Positions 45,909 through 53,926 of a stretch of DNA of 64,000 nt are shown in pieces. Below the pieces are notes generated by a model. The model made no database searches and had not been told where the DNA came from. It was given only the letters and a program-made list of their open reading frames with translations. Made by a program: the position numbers and the translations under genes. This stretch comes from Lewinellaceae bacterium (lineage in GTDB: Bacteria; Bacteroidota; Bacteroidia; Chitinophagales; Saprospiraceae). The DNA lies in the NCBI GenBank assembly GCA_020636255.1, contig JACJYE010000001.1:487501-551500 (forward strand), given 5' to 3'. The stretch's first letter is position 1, and each line of letters begins with the position of its first letter.

Positions 45909-46032
45909 CTACGGGACGAAGGCTAGGCGGAAGCCTACGTTGTCGGCGCGGTAGTCGGGGTAGTTGCGGTAGCGAAAGGCCGGCCGGCAGTACTCCGCAG
46001 TGTGGTGCCAACTACCGCCGCGAATAACACGG
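45909..46032 (-). other. DGR variable repeat (VR), 3' end of the target gene
   Basis: 124 nt whose minus strand encodes the last 40 residues and the TAG stop of the nSTAND-FGE protein. Relative to the template, 13 coding-strand adenines have become C, G or T, changing Asn codons to His, Tyr, Ala and Asp (for example WNNTAENC became WHHTAEYC). This is direct evidence of past mutagenic retrohoming. Confidence 0.95.
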
Positions 46033-48596
46033 CCGTCGGCGCTGCTATTCGGGCCTGCTGGATTTAATGCCACGCCTTTCTCGTGGCATTCAGAGTAGTA
46101 ATTGTCATCATACCAATCCCAGCACCATTCGTACACATTGCCGCTCATATCATAAATGCCTATACCATTATCCCTTTTCTGTCTCACAGCATGCGTCCGC
46201 CCATTGTTGTCATATATTTTGTTCAGGTCCCAGTCGCCGGACAGCGGCTTGTCACCGGAGTTCTCCCAGAACCAGCCCACCTCATCAAGGGTATCGCTGC
46301 CGGCGAACAGCGTTCTTGATCCTCCCACGCCGCCGCGGGCGGCCAGTTCCCATTCGGCTTCTGTGAGCAGGCGAAAACCTTTGGCCGTGTTGTCCCAGTC
46401 TATTTTCCATTTGAGATAATCCAACCGAACCTGATTGCCAGGGTCACTATTCTTTTCTTTCTGTATCCTGTAGCAGGGAGGCAGTCCCTGCTGTGCATTC
46501 AACCAGTTGGCATACTCTACTGCTTCATACCAGGAAACACTCACTACGGGGTGGTCCCCGAATCGGCCCCAGTAAGGCGTGCGGCTGGCCAGCCCTCTGT
46601 CGACGGCTTCACTGAACAGTGCAAATTGATAAAAGGTGATGGTGGTACTGGACAACTGGTAGGGGGATAGCTGCACTTTGTGTAGTTTTTCATCCGACTG
46701 ATGCTGCCATTCGGATTCCGGGCTGCCCATCTCGAAAATACTATCATCGCCAAGAGGAACAGAAACCATTTCAGGATAATATCGGGCCTGAAATTTGTGG
46801 AAAAAGGGCAGCTTTTTTAGTAGGGATGCAAATTGCCGGCGGGTTTCCCAGGCTTCTTCCTGGCATTGAAGCAAGTCCTTTGCCAGATCGGCTTCGGGTT
46901 CCACCTGGAGCAACAACCCTGCTGCGTTTCGGGCCAGGGCAGGCCTGCGGCCGCTTTCGGCAAAGAAAAAAAGTAGTTCGGCAATGGGTTCGGTTAATTG
47001 TTGCTTTTTCAGCTCGCCATCCACGTCGATTTCTACGGCCACAGTCATCTTTTCCAGCGCCTCTTCATAGTCGAGGGTGTAGATCAAATCAGTGCCCAAT
47101 TCGGCGAAGGATCCGAAGATGGAGGTGTTTTTACTACGAAGCTCCGCCAGGGCCGCGTTAGCTTTATCTGCCAGATTTTTTTCGATAGCAGCCTGTCGCT
47201 GGGCTTTTTCCAGTTCCTCCCGCTGCCGCTGCTCTTCCGCTTCTTCCAGCGCTGCCCGCTGCTGTTCGCTTTTGAGAATCCAGGCCTGTTCTTCCTCCAA
47301 CAGCCGCAGTTTGGGCAAATAAGAGGAGATAAAGTCAAGTTGTTTGCCGGTAAAAAATTCCCGCGCCTCGGGCTTTATGGCCGCTTGAGAGCGGATGAGG
47401 CGCTGCACTTCCAGCAGTGCGATCTCCTCATCGCTGCGTCGGGCGTGCATTTGTTTGGCCAGGGTGTCATGGGCGAACTCGTAGCGCTGCTGGCTTTCCG
47501 AGAAGCGCAGGATGCGGCTGTTCACAAAGGCCTCTAGTACTCTGCCTGGCAAGGCGGGGGGCGTACTTTCGGGCAGGCGGCGGTGCAGCTCCGCCTCAGA
47601 GAGTGGCTCCTTGGTACCTTCCAGGGTGACGAAAGGCGAGAGCAGTTGCCAGATCACTTCAGGTGGTTGCTCCAGCCTGCGGGCGGTGAGCAACACCTGC
47701 TCTTCGAGGAAGTTTCGCAGCACATCACCCAGGCCGCCCATTTGTTCCAGGGCCGTCAGGGTAAAAAGAGCGTCGGCTTGCCGGCTTTCGTCGCCCGTGC
47801 AGTACAGGTAGAACTTATCAAGGAACACCTGCAGATAGGGCAATTGAATGGTGAGGGATTTTTCGCCACCCCGTATTTTGTTGAACACATCCTCGGCAAC
47901 GGCGGCTTCCTCGCCCGCCTGCAGGCGCACATTGCTCTGCGGCAGGCTGCCAATGCCTTGTATCACGGCTTTCACCTTATCCAGGTTCATTGGCTCCACC
48001 CGCAGCTTTTTACGCAGCAGTTCCGGCACCTGCCGCTCGAACTCATAGAGGTGGCCGAGGTACTCCTCCCGGATGCTGATGATCATCTTCACGGGCTGTT
48101 TGGCACGCAGGGTCTCCCGAACAGCGTGCACAAAGGCCTGCTCTTCGGCCTTGTTGCCAAGGGTGTATAACTCTTCGAACTGATCGAAGATGATGTAAAG
48201 GGGCTTAAAGTGTTTCAGGTAGATGGCCCGGTAACGTCGGGCGAGGGGGGAAAGCGTGCTTTCCGCGGGGCTGTCGCTGCTTAGGTCCTCATCGAGCCAG
48301 GCAGGGATATCACCGGAGGCCGCCCCGGCAGCTGCCTCCAGGGCTGCCTCCAAGGATTCGTTGAGGTTTCTCCCCCGGCGGACATTGAGCGCCAGCCAGT
48401 CGTAGCTCTGGAATTTGCTCGCCAGGCCGCACTGTATGAGGCTGGTCTTGCCTGTGCCCGAGGCGCCGTACACCAGCAGCAAGTCTGCCTGGAAGGCCAT
48501 CTCGTAAAGCCGCTCTACTTCTTCCTCGCGGCCGAAGAAGATGTCTTGGTCTTCGCGGGTGTAAGCATCCAGGAACTTGAAGGGGTAGCGTTTCAT
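45909..48596 (-). CDS. nSTAND NTPase fused to an FGE-sulfatase-like (C-type-lectin fold) variable domain; DGR target
   Basis: 895 aa from the ATG at 48596 (another ATG lies 24 nt upstream). The N-terminal P-loop NTPase carries Walker A GASGTGKT at 44-51 and Walker B 'LYIIFDQFEEL' at about 133-143, of the novel STAND type. A helical region (about 290-440) and a coiled coil rich in Glu/Arg/Gln (about 445-510) follow. The C-terminal ~260 residues are an FGE-sulfatase-like domain ('MVSVPLGDDSIFEMGSPESEWQ', 'GFRLLTEAEWELAARGG', 'YDMSGNVYEWCWDWYD', 'RVIRGGSWHH'). The variable positions fall on the ligand-binding surface of this fold. It probably recognises a variable ligand and uses NTP-driven oligomerisation to trigger the CHAT protease encoded upstream. 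Confidence 0.93.
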   Translation of the reverse strand: MKRYPFKFLDAYTREDQDIFFGREEEVERLYEMAFQADLLLVYGASGTGKTSLIQCGLASKFQSYDWLALNVRRGRNLNESLEAALEAAAGAASGDIPAWLDEDLSSDSPAESTLSPLARRYRAIYLKHFKPLYIIFDQFEELYTLGNKAEEQAFVHAVRETLRAKQPVKMIISIREEYLGHLYEFERQVPELLRKKLRVEPMNLDKVKAVIQGIGSLPQSNVRLQAGEEAAVAEDVFNKIRGGEKSLTIQLPYLQVFLDKFYLYCTGDESRQADALFTLTALEQMGGLGDVLRNFLEEQVLLTARRLEQPPEVIWQLLSPFVTLEGTKEPLSEAELHRRLPESTPPALPGRVLEAFVNSRILRFSESQQRYEFAHDTLAKQMHARRSDEEIALLEVQRLIRSQAAIKPEAREFFTGKQLDFISSYLPKLRLLEEEQAWILKSEQQRAALEEAEEQRQREELEKAQRQAAIEKNLADKANAALAELRSKNTSIFGSFAELGTDLIYTLDYEEALEKMTVAVEIDVDGELKKQQLTEPIAELLFFFAESGRRPALARNAAGLLLQVEPEADLAKDLLQCQEEAWETRRQFASLLKKLPFFHKFQARYYPEMVSVPLGDDSIFEMGSPESEWQHQSDEKLHKVQLSPYQLSSTTITFYQFALFSEAVDRGLASRTPYWGRFGDHPVVSVSWYEAVEYANWLNAQQGLPPCYRIQKEKNSDPGNQVRLDYLKWKIDWDNTAKGFRLLTEAEWELAARGGVGGSRTLFAGSDTLDEVGWFWENSGDKPLSGDWDLNKIYDNNGRTHAVRQKRDNGIGIYDMSGNVYEWCWDWYDDNYYSECHEKGVALNPAGPNSSADGRVIRGGSWHHTAEYCRPAFRYRNYPDYRADNVGFRLAFVP

Positions 48597-48666
48597 GCTG
48601 TTCTGTTTATTTAGGTGCACGCCACGGCGCGACAGCGCTACGTGTAGACTAAAAATGTGCGTTGCG

Positions 48667-50034
48667 TCATGGCGTCGTTGCGTGAAATGGGCCTAACAAG
48701 CAGCGCCTTGCATCCATAAACTGTTCCACCACGCGGTCAAGGTTGAGGGCTTTATGTTTTTCTTTTTCCATCATCAGTTCGTTCAGGTCGGTGTCCGATT
48801 TCAAAACGCCCTGCATTTCCAGGCGCACGAGGCTGTTATCTTCCAGGAAAAGGTATTCCAGGATATCGCCGTCGATGGCCTGGGAGCGGTAGAAGCAGAT
48901 CTTGGCGCCGTGTTCAAAGGATAGCGCGTTGTAATCGATCACAAAAGGCGACAAGTTGATGTAATCGCTGTAATGATCGCCCCGGTACAGCAGCACGGCC
49001 TCGGTCTGCGCGGTTTCGGTGGTACAGTTGACCTTTTCAGCGTCCACGTTGGCCTTGTTATCAATGCCGAGAGCGGAGTAGCGATGCAGATAGCGGGCGT
49101 CAGTATTTCGCGGTTCCTGGTAGCCGATGTGGCGGATAGAGGCCATGCGGTAGTTAGCCAGAAAATGGAGGCTCCGGAAGAACTGAGCTAACTGCTTTTC
49201 CGCCTCAAAGCAATCCAGCAGGCTGTACTGGCCCTTGTCGAGGCGTTCGTCCAGGCGAGCCATTGTTTGGCAGGCCAGATGAAAGGTACTGCCAGATTTC
49301 AGGGCGGGCGCAAAAGCGGGCCATTCCGGTAATGGCGTGGGCAGGCCGTTTTCCTGTTTGGAGAAAATGCAGTGCAGCGTTTGCAGAAAGGAAAGCCGTT
49401 CCAAGAGGGAAAGTTCAAAGCTGTTATTGAAGAAGGCGGACAGAGACATGCGTTCCGTTTCGTCAAAGTCCCGAGGTTGTACCTTCTGATCATCCCATAG
49501 CCTGGAGAGCAGGATGGCGGACATCAGGCTGAGGCAGTGCCTGGCGATGTCGAGGCATTTGCCAATGTACTTGCGCTGTTTGGCATCCGATAGCGGCTCC
49601 TGCCCGATGGCCATGAGCTTGCTCAGTTGGATACCGACGACGCCTACGAAGCTGTACGCGATGACCTCCTTGGCCTTGGCGCTGATGTGGGGCTGGCTTT
49701 CCCAGCCGGGGGTAGCCGCTACCAGATTCAGGAAGCGCTGCGCTGCCAATGAATGGGGGCGGATGGCTTCGATGAGTTCCTTAGCCAGCAGTTCGTTGAA
49801 TGCTTTTTTGCCAGTCACGAAGCCAAAGTTTGCCTCGTTAATATGCTCAATGTTGTAGATCTTCTCGGCGTACTGTACATTCTGCACCTTGAGGTTTTGC
49901 AGCAGTGCTTTGAGCTCGGCCAGCTCGTTGCGTATCTCGCGTACGTCCCCGTTCACGTTTACCGCAATGGTGCTTTCTTTTACATCCTCGATGATGATGC
50001 TGTTTGGGCTGTCGCTGTGCTTTATTTTGTCCAT
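48667..50034 (-). CDS. Conflict-system protein of unknown family with an AEKIYNI motif
   Basis: 455 aa from the ATG at 50034. Family not recognised. Residues about 10-50 form a short beta-rich stretch (IIIEDVKESTIAVNVNG) and an amphipathic helix. Residues 56-70 read AEKIYNIEHINEANF, matching the C-terminal tail of the adjacent CHAT protease at 10 of 15 positions. The long helical body (80-330) and C-terminal region show no enzyme motifs. It sits between the CHAT gene (10-nt gap) and the NTPase gene (70-nt gap) on the same strand. Its position and shared motif suggest that it links the protease to the NTPase receptor (inference). Confidence 0.7.
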   Translation of the reverse strand: MDKIKHSDSPNSIIIEDVKESTIAVNVNGDVREIRNELAELKALLQNLKVQNVQYAEKIYNIEHINEANFGFVTGKKAFNELLAKELIEAIRPHSLAAQRFLNLVAATPGWESQPHISAKAKEVIAYSFVGVVGIQLSKLMAIGQEPLSDAKQRKYIGKCLDIARHCLSLMSAILLSRLWDDQKVQPRDFDETERMSLSAFFNNSFELSLLERLSFLQTLHCIFSKQENGLPTPLPEWPAFAPALKSGSTFHLACQTMARLDERLDKGQYSLLDCFEAEKQLAQFFRSLHFLANYRMASIRHIGYQEPRNTDARYLHRYSALGIDNKANVDAEKVNCTTETAQTEAVLLYRGDHYSDYINLSPFVIDYNALSFEHGAKICFYRSQAIDGDILEYLFLEDNSLVRLEMQGVLKSDTDLNELMMEKEKHKALNLDRVVEQFMDARRCLLGPFHATTP

Positions 50035-50044
50035 ATCAGAGTGC

Positions 50045-50755
50045 TTAAGAAAAATCAGCCTGATCAATCTTTCCAATATTATATATCTTCTCAGCCGACT
50101 GCTGTATCATCTTCTCTGGCTCTTGCGCCTTCGGCAAGGCCCAGTCCAGAGCGCTTTCCTGTTCATAATACAGCCCCCAAGGCATGGCTCCGGCATCCGT
50201 CTCCACTTCGCTGAGGCTGATACTTCTCACACGGCTCAGCAAGGTGGATTGCCCTTTAGCTGCAAAATAGCCCTCTACAGCCTGAAAAGCTGCATTTATG
50301 GACATGCCCGAACACAAGCTCTGGAAAAAGTAAGCGGCCACCTCCGTGGCCATCTGGTCGGCTACCGGGCGGCTGGTGGCGATCACAACCGGTGCGCCCA
50401 ATTCCAGCAACCGCTGCACCTGCCCGCGGGTGGAACAGCCGTTGAGAAAGACCAACCGGGGATTGGCCGCCAGGATGAGCCGCGCCATGCCCCCACCATC
50501 TGCAGCTCCATCCGGAAGCAGGAGCTTCTGGCCATCCGCGTGGCCGGCGTAGTGGAAAACCTGCAACTTCTCACCAAAGTGCCGCAGTTTTTCGGCTATA
50601 ATGTCAAGGGTGGCAAACTCATCTTTTTCCAACTGGATATGCGTATCGGAAACGCGGCGAAAGATGCGCTCCAGTTGCTGTGCTTCCTCGGTGAGCATGG
50701 GCAGAGGGGCGGATGGGTCATTGGCAAATGCCAGATAAACGATGGGCCGAGTCAT
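50045..50755 (-). CDS. CHAT-domain caspase-like protease with C-terminal AEKIYNI tail
   Basis: 236 aa from the ATG at 50755. CHAT peptidase of the caspase/separase clan. The catalytic His72 lies in 'VFHYAGHADG' and Cys107 in 'VFLNGCSTRGQVQRLLELGAPVVIATSRPV'; 'ATEVAAYFFQSLCSGMSINAAF' is the usual following helix. The last 16 residues are AEKIYNIGKIDQADFS, a tail outside the protease domain and similar to a segment of the next protein. Bacterial CHAT proteases act as effectors that cleave host or partner proteins after NTPase-triggered activation. First gene of the CHAT-unknown-nSTAND series. Confidence 0.9.
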   Translation of the reverse strand: MTRPIVYLAFANDPSAPLPMLTEEAQQLERIFRRVSDTHIQLEKDEFATLDIIAEKLRHFGEKLQVFHYAGHADGQKLLLPDGAADGGGMARLILAANPRLVFLNGCSTRGQVQRLLELGAPVVIATSRPVADQMATEVAAYFFQSLCSGMSINAAFQAVEGYFAAKGQSTLLSRVRSISLSEVETDAGAMPWGLYYEQESALDWALPKAQEPEKMIQQSAEKIYNIGKIDQADFS

Positions 50756-50970
50756 TTGGGGTTTGAATTTTTGCAGGTAACACTTAATATTAAGAGTCTT
50801 AGCAAATCTAAGGAAAAAATGGAAAATCCTTTGCCAGGGAGCAGTTATGCTATGCCCTTCTTTTCTTGCATCGACGCAAGGGCGCAACGTCAAAATAATA
50901 TCAGGTGATTGCTAATTTGGAAATTCCCGCATATCTGCTTAATTTAAATTCTTTGAACACCCCCTTTAAC

Positions 50971-51418
50971 ATGGAAATAACCAGGAAAATAAAAGGTTAC
51001 ATCCCGATCAGGCTTTTGGTATTGGCATTGTTGCTTATTCTTGCATTGATAACAGTGAACCAGCTAAATTTCGGGTATTTCAAATTAAAGGCAGGAACTT
51101 CAAGGCCATCAGAGATTGATTTGGGGGGGGGTAATCCTGGCTTTAGAAAATGGAGATATTCCCTCAGAAGAAGAAGTGTTGTTGTGGCAGCAGTTGCTCC
51201 AGCAGTTGAAAAACCAGATTGATGCTGGAATTCCACTAACTCAGGCGCAAATTGACCAATTACAGCGCTTGTATGACCTTACGAAAGCTTATGTGCCTTG
51301 GCTTGAAGAGCTTTTCGAGCTGTTAAAAAGCATTATTCAACAAATCACCCTGGAAAATGCGGCATTAGAGATGGAACTTTCAGGCCAGGGAAATCAAGAC
51401 TCAGATAATGATGAATGA
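50971..51418 (+). pseudogene. Frameshifted small membrane protein with coiled coil (G9 tract)
   Basis: From ATG 50971, frame 1 encodes a TM segment (IPIRLLVLALLLILALITVNQL) and breaks down after a run of nine G at 51123-51131. From the tract onward a second frame continues as a plausible helical protein (VILALENGDIPSEEEVLLWQQLLQQL...YVPWLEELFELLKSIIQQI) to a stop at 51418. Removing one G joins the two into about 148 residues: one TM helix followed by an amphipathic coiled-coil domain. The break may be a sequencing error, phase variation or a true mutation. AT-rich relative to neighbours; divergent from the CHAT operon. Family not recognised. Confidence 0.65.
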
Positions 51419-51686
51419 AAATAATACGATATATCAGTTTCTGGCAACCAGAGGAATCGACTATGTCAACTGCCCCATAAGTACCCTTTTAGAGGTTATT
51501 GAAGGATATTTCCATTTCCTAAATGATGAAAACCAGTTTTCCGATCAAATGCTGATACTTTCCAAAAATGTGGAAGAGAACAGGAGTGGCGTTGATGCCA
51601 TTCGGCTCAACATGAAGTCACTTGAACTCCTTTCTCCTCAATCGGTTTTTGATACTTTTAAACCAGAAGCAAAATCAGATAGTTGA
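51408..51686 (+). CDS. Small hypothetical protein, coupled to the preceding gene
   Basis: 92 aa (ATG 51408, with a second ATG at 51411), overlapping the previous frame by 11 nt in the arrangement expected of translational coupling. Mostly helical and acidic (YQFLATRGIDYVNCPISTLLEVIEGYFHFLNDENQ). Family not recognised; no signal or TM helix. AT-rich base use like the preceding gene and unlike the efflux operon, suggesting that the pair arrived together by transfer. Confidence 0.6.
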   Translation: MMNENNTIYQFLATRGIDYVNCPISTLLEVIEGYFHFLNDENQFSDQMLILSKNVEENRSGVDAIRLNMKSLELLSPQSVFDTFKPEAKSDS

Positions 51687-51700
51687 TCAATTCCCTCCCC

Positions 51701-52813
51701 TCAGCTCCTCTTCCGATAATTCCACACCGCCAACCCGTTCACCGCCATTGCGTACCCCAGCATCACCAGGATGTGCCGCTTGATGTCCATCAGGCCGCTG
51801 CCTTTGAGCAGCACCATGCGCATCACTTCCACAAAGTAAGCCACGGGGTTGAAGCGGGTGATATGCTGCGCCCAGGGCGGCATGCTTTCGATGGGGGTGA
51901 ACAGGCCGCTCATCAGTATGAAAATGATGAGGAAAAACCAGGCGATGAACATGGCCTGCTGCTGGGTTTCCGTTACGGTGGAAATGAACAGGCCCATGCC
52001 CAGCACGACCAGCAGGTACAGGGCGGCAAAGCCGAAGACCAGCCACAGGCTGCCGACAAAAGGAATATCGAAGATCAGCCAGCCTACCAACAGCCCGAAG
52101 GCCAGCTCCATATTGGCGATGACCCAGAATGGCAGCAGCTTGCCAATGATGAACTGATATTTGCGGATCGGCGTCACGTTGATCTGCTCGATGGTGCCGA
52201 TCTCCTTTTCCTTGACGATGTTCATGCCCGAAAGGAACATGCCCACAAGGGTGACCAGCAGGACCAGGATGCCGGGCACCATGAACGTGAAGTAGTTGAG
52301 CTCGGGGTTGAACCAGTTGGATGAAGCGATCGACAGCGGCAGCTTGCCGGCGCCAGGGCCCAGCGCCTCGGTGCGGATCTCCTCGTTGAAATCCTGGATG
52401 ATGGCCGTGGCATAGGCATTCGCCAGGCCGGCTTTGACGCCATTGACGGCGTCGACGGAAAGCTGTAGCCCGGCGCCGTTGTCGCGCAGCAGCTTGCGCT
52501 GGAAATCAGCAGGGATCTCCAGGAACAGGTCGGCATCGCCTTGCTGGATCTCGTCGAAAGCCGTTTTGCTGGAAAAAGCGCTTCCGACAACGTTGAAATG
52601 GGCCGAGGCCTGAAACTTGCCAACCAGCCGCGACGAATACTGGCTCAGGTCGTGGTCGACGATGAACAGGTTGATGTTCCGCACCTCGTAATCTGCCGCA
52701 TGGGCCAGGATGATCAGCTGGATGATCGGCATCATAAAGATCAGCGGCAGCATCACCCGGTGGCGGAAGATCTGTACAAATTCCTTTCGTATGATGAACA
52801 GAATGGTTCTCAT
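51701..52813 (-). CDS. ABC-2 type transporter permease (YbhR-like)
   Basis: 370 aa. One N-terminal TM helix (FRHRVMLPLIFMMPIIQLIILAHAADY), a periplasmic domain of about 140 residues, and five C-terminal TM helices ('LNYFTFMVPGILVLLVTLVGMFLSGMNIVKEKEIGTIEQINVTPIRKYQFIIGKLLPFW' and following), the usual ABC-2 membrane plan with the cytoplasmic coupling loop EKEIGTIEQINVTPIR. Last gene of the efflux operon. It pairs with the similar permease encoded just upstream (6-nt gap), as YbhR pairs with YbhS in E. coli. The operon would export drugs or other hydrophobic compounds. Confidence 0.92.
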   Translation of the reverse strand: MRTILFIIRKEFVQIFRHRVMLPLIFMMPIIQLIILAHAADYEVRNINLFIVDHDLSQYSSRLVGKFQASAHFNVVGSAFSSKTAFDEIQQGDADLFLEIPADFQRKLLRDNGAGLQLSVDAVNGVKAGLANAYATAIIQDFNEEIRTEALGPGAGKLPLSIASSNWFNPELNYFTFMVPGILVLLVTLVGMFLSGMNIVKEKEIGTIEQINVTPIRKYQFIIGKLLPFWVIANMELAFGLLVGWLIFDIPFVGSLWLVFGFAALYLLVVLGMGLFISTVTETQQQAMFIAWFFLIIFILMSGLFTPIESMPPWAQHITRFNPVAYFVEVMRMVLLKGSGLMDIKRHILVMLGYAMAVNGLAVWNYRKRS

Positions 52814-52819
52814 GGTGGC

Positions 52820-53926
52820 TTAAGCTAGGCGGATTTTAAAATTGCGGATGCTGGCAGCAATGAAGAACATGGCCATACCAAGTAGTATGAGGGTCTCTTT
52901 CCAGATAAAGCTGAAGCCCGTGCCCCGCAGCATGACGTTTTTGATGATGATGATGAACCACTTGGCCGGAATGATATTGCTGAGTATCTGCAGCACTTTC
53001 GGCATGGACTCGATCGGGAATATAAAACCCGACAGCAGGATGGTGGGCAGCATCAGGGCCATCAGCGAGATCAGCATGGCCACCTGCTGGGTTTCGGTGC
53101 GGGTGGAGATCAGAATGCCCAACGACAGCGAGGTGATCACGAACAACACGCATTCGGCGATCAGCAAAACCAGGCTGCCCCTGATGGGCATATTGAAGAC
53201 GAAGGCGCCCAGCAGCAGAACGATGGCAGCCATAGCCAGCGCCAGTACGATATAAGGGATCACCTTGCCGATGATGATGGTGGAAGGCCTGAGCGGAGAG
53301 ACCAGCAGCACTTCCATGGTGCCCAGTTCCTTTTCCCGGGTGATGGCAATGGACGTCATCATGGCCGACATCAGCATCAGGATGATCGTGATCACTCCGG
53401 GTACGAACATGTATACGCTTTTCAGGCGGGGGTTGTACAGCATTTTGACTTCGGTATTGATGGCCAGAGGAACGGCCTGGCCATGGCTCTGTTCCTGGAG
53501 GTACCGGCCTATAATGGCCGAAGCGTAGTTGATCAGGGTAGTGGCCGTATTGGGGTCGGTGGCGTCGGCCACCAGTTGTATTTTAGCCGGGACGTTGCGC
53601 TTCATGTTTTCCTCCAGTTGCGGAGGGAATACGGCCACCAGTTTGGTCTTGCCCTGCCGGAAATGACGCTCGATATCGGACAGGCTTTGGAGGTTCTCGT
53701 CGATCTCGAAATACCCGGAGGCGGTGAATCGCTGTATAATATTCCGGCTCATCTCGCCTTTCGACTGGTCGAGGATGGCGATGCGGGCGTTGGTGATCTC
53801 GTTGGTAATGGCAAAGCCGAAGAGCAGCACCTGTACCATGGGCATTCCCAACAGAATGAGCAGGGTGCGTTTGTCGCGAAAAATGTGATAGGTTTCCTTT
53901 CGGATGAATATCAGTAGCTGCTTCAT
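52820..53926 (-). CDS. ABC-2 type transporter permease (YbhS-like)
   Basis: 368 aa. N-terminal TM helix (DKRTLLILLGMPMVQVLLFGFAITNEI), periplasmic domain, then five TM helices with the coupling loop 'TREKELGTMEVLLVSPLRPSTIIIGKVIPYI', the signature of YhhJ/YbhS permeases. The first codon overlaps the stop of the ATPase gene by 4 nt (ATGA), showing translational coupling. Forms a heterodimeric channel with the next gene product. Confidence 0.93.
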   Translation of the reverse strand: MKQLLIFIRKETYHIFRDKRTLLILLGMPMVQVLLFGFAITNEITNARIAILDQSKGEMSRNIIQRFTASGYFEIDENLQSLSDIERHFRQGKTKLVAVFPPQLEENMKRNVPAKIQLVADATDPNTATTLINYASAIIGRYLQEQSHGQAVPLAINTEVKMLYNPRLKSVYMFVPGVITIILMLMSAMMTSIAITREKELGTMEVLLVSPLRPSTIIIGKVIPYIVLALAMAAIVLLLGAFVFNMPIRGSLVLLIAECVLFVITSLSLGILISTRTETQQVAMLISLMALMLPTILLSGFIFPIESMPKVLQILSNIIPAKWFIIIIKNVMLRGTGFSFIWKETLILLGMAMFFIAASIRNFKIRLA

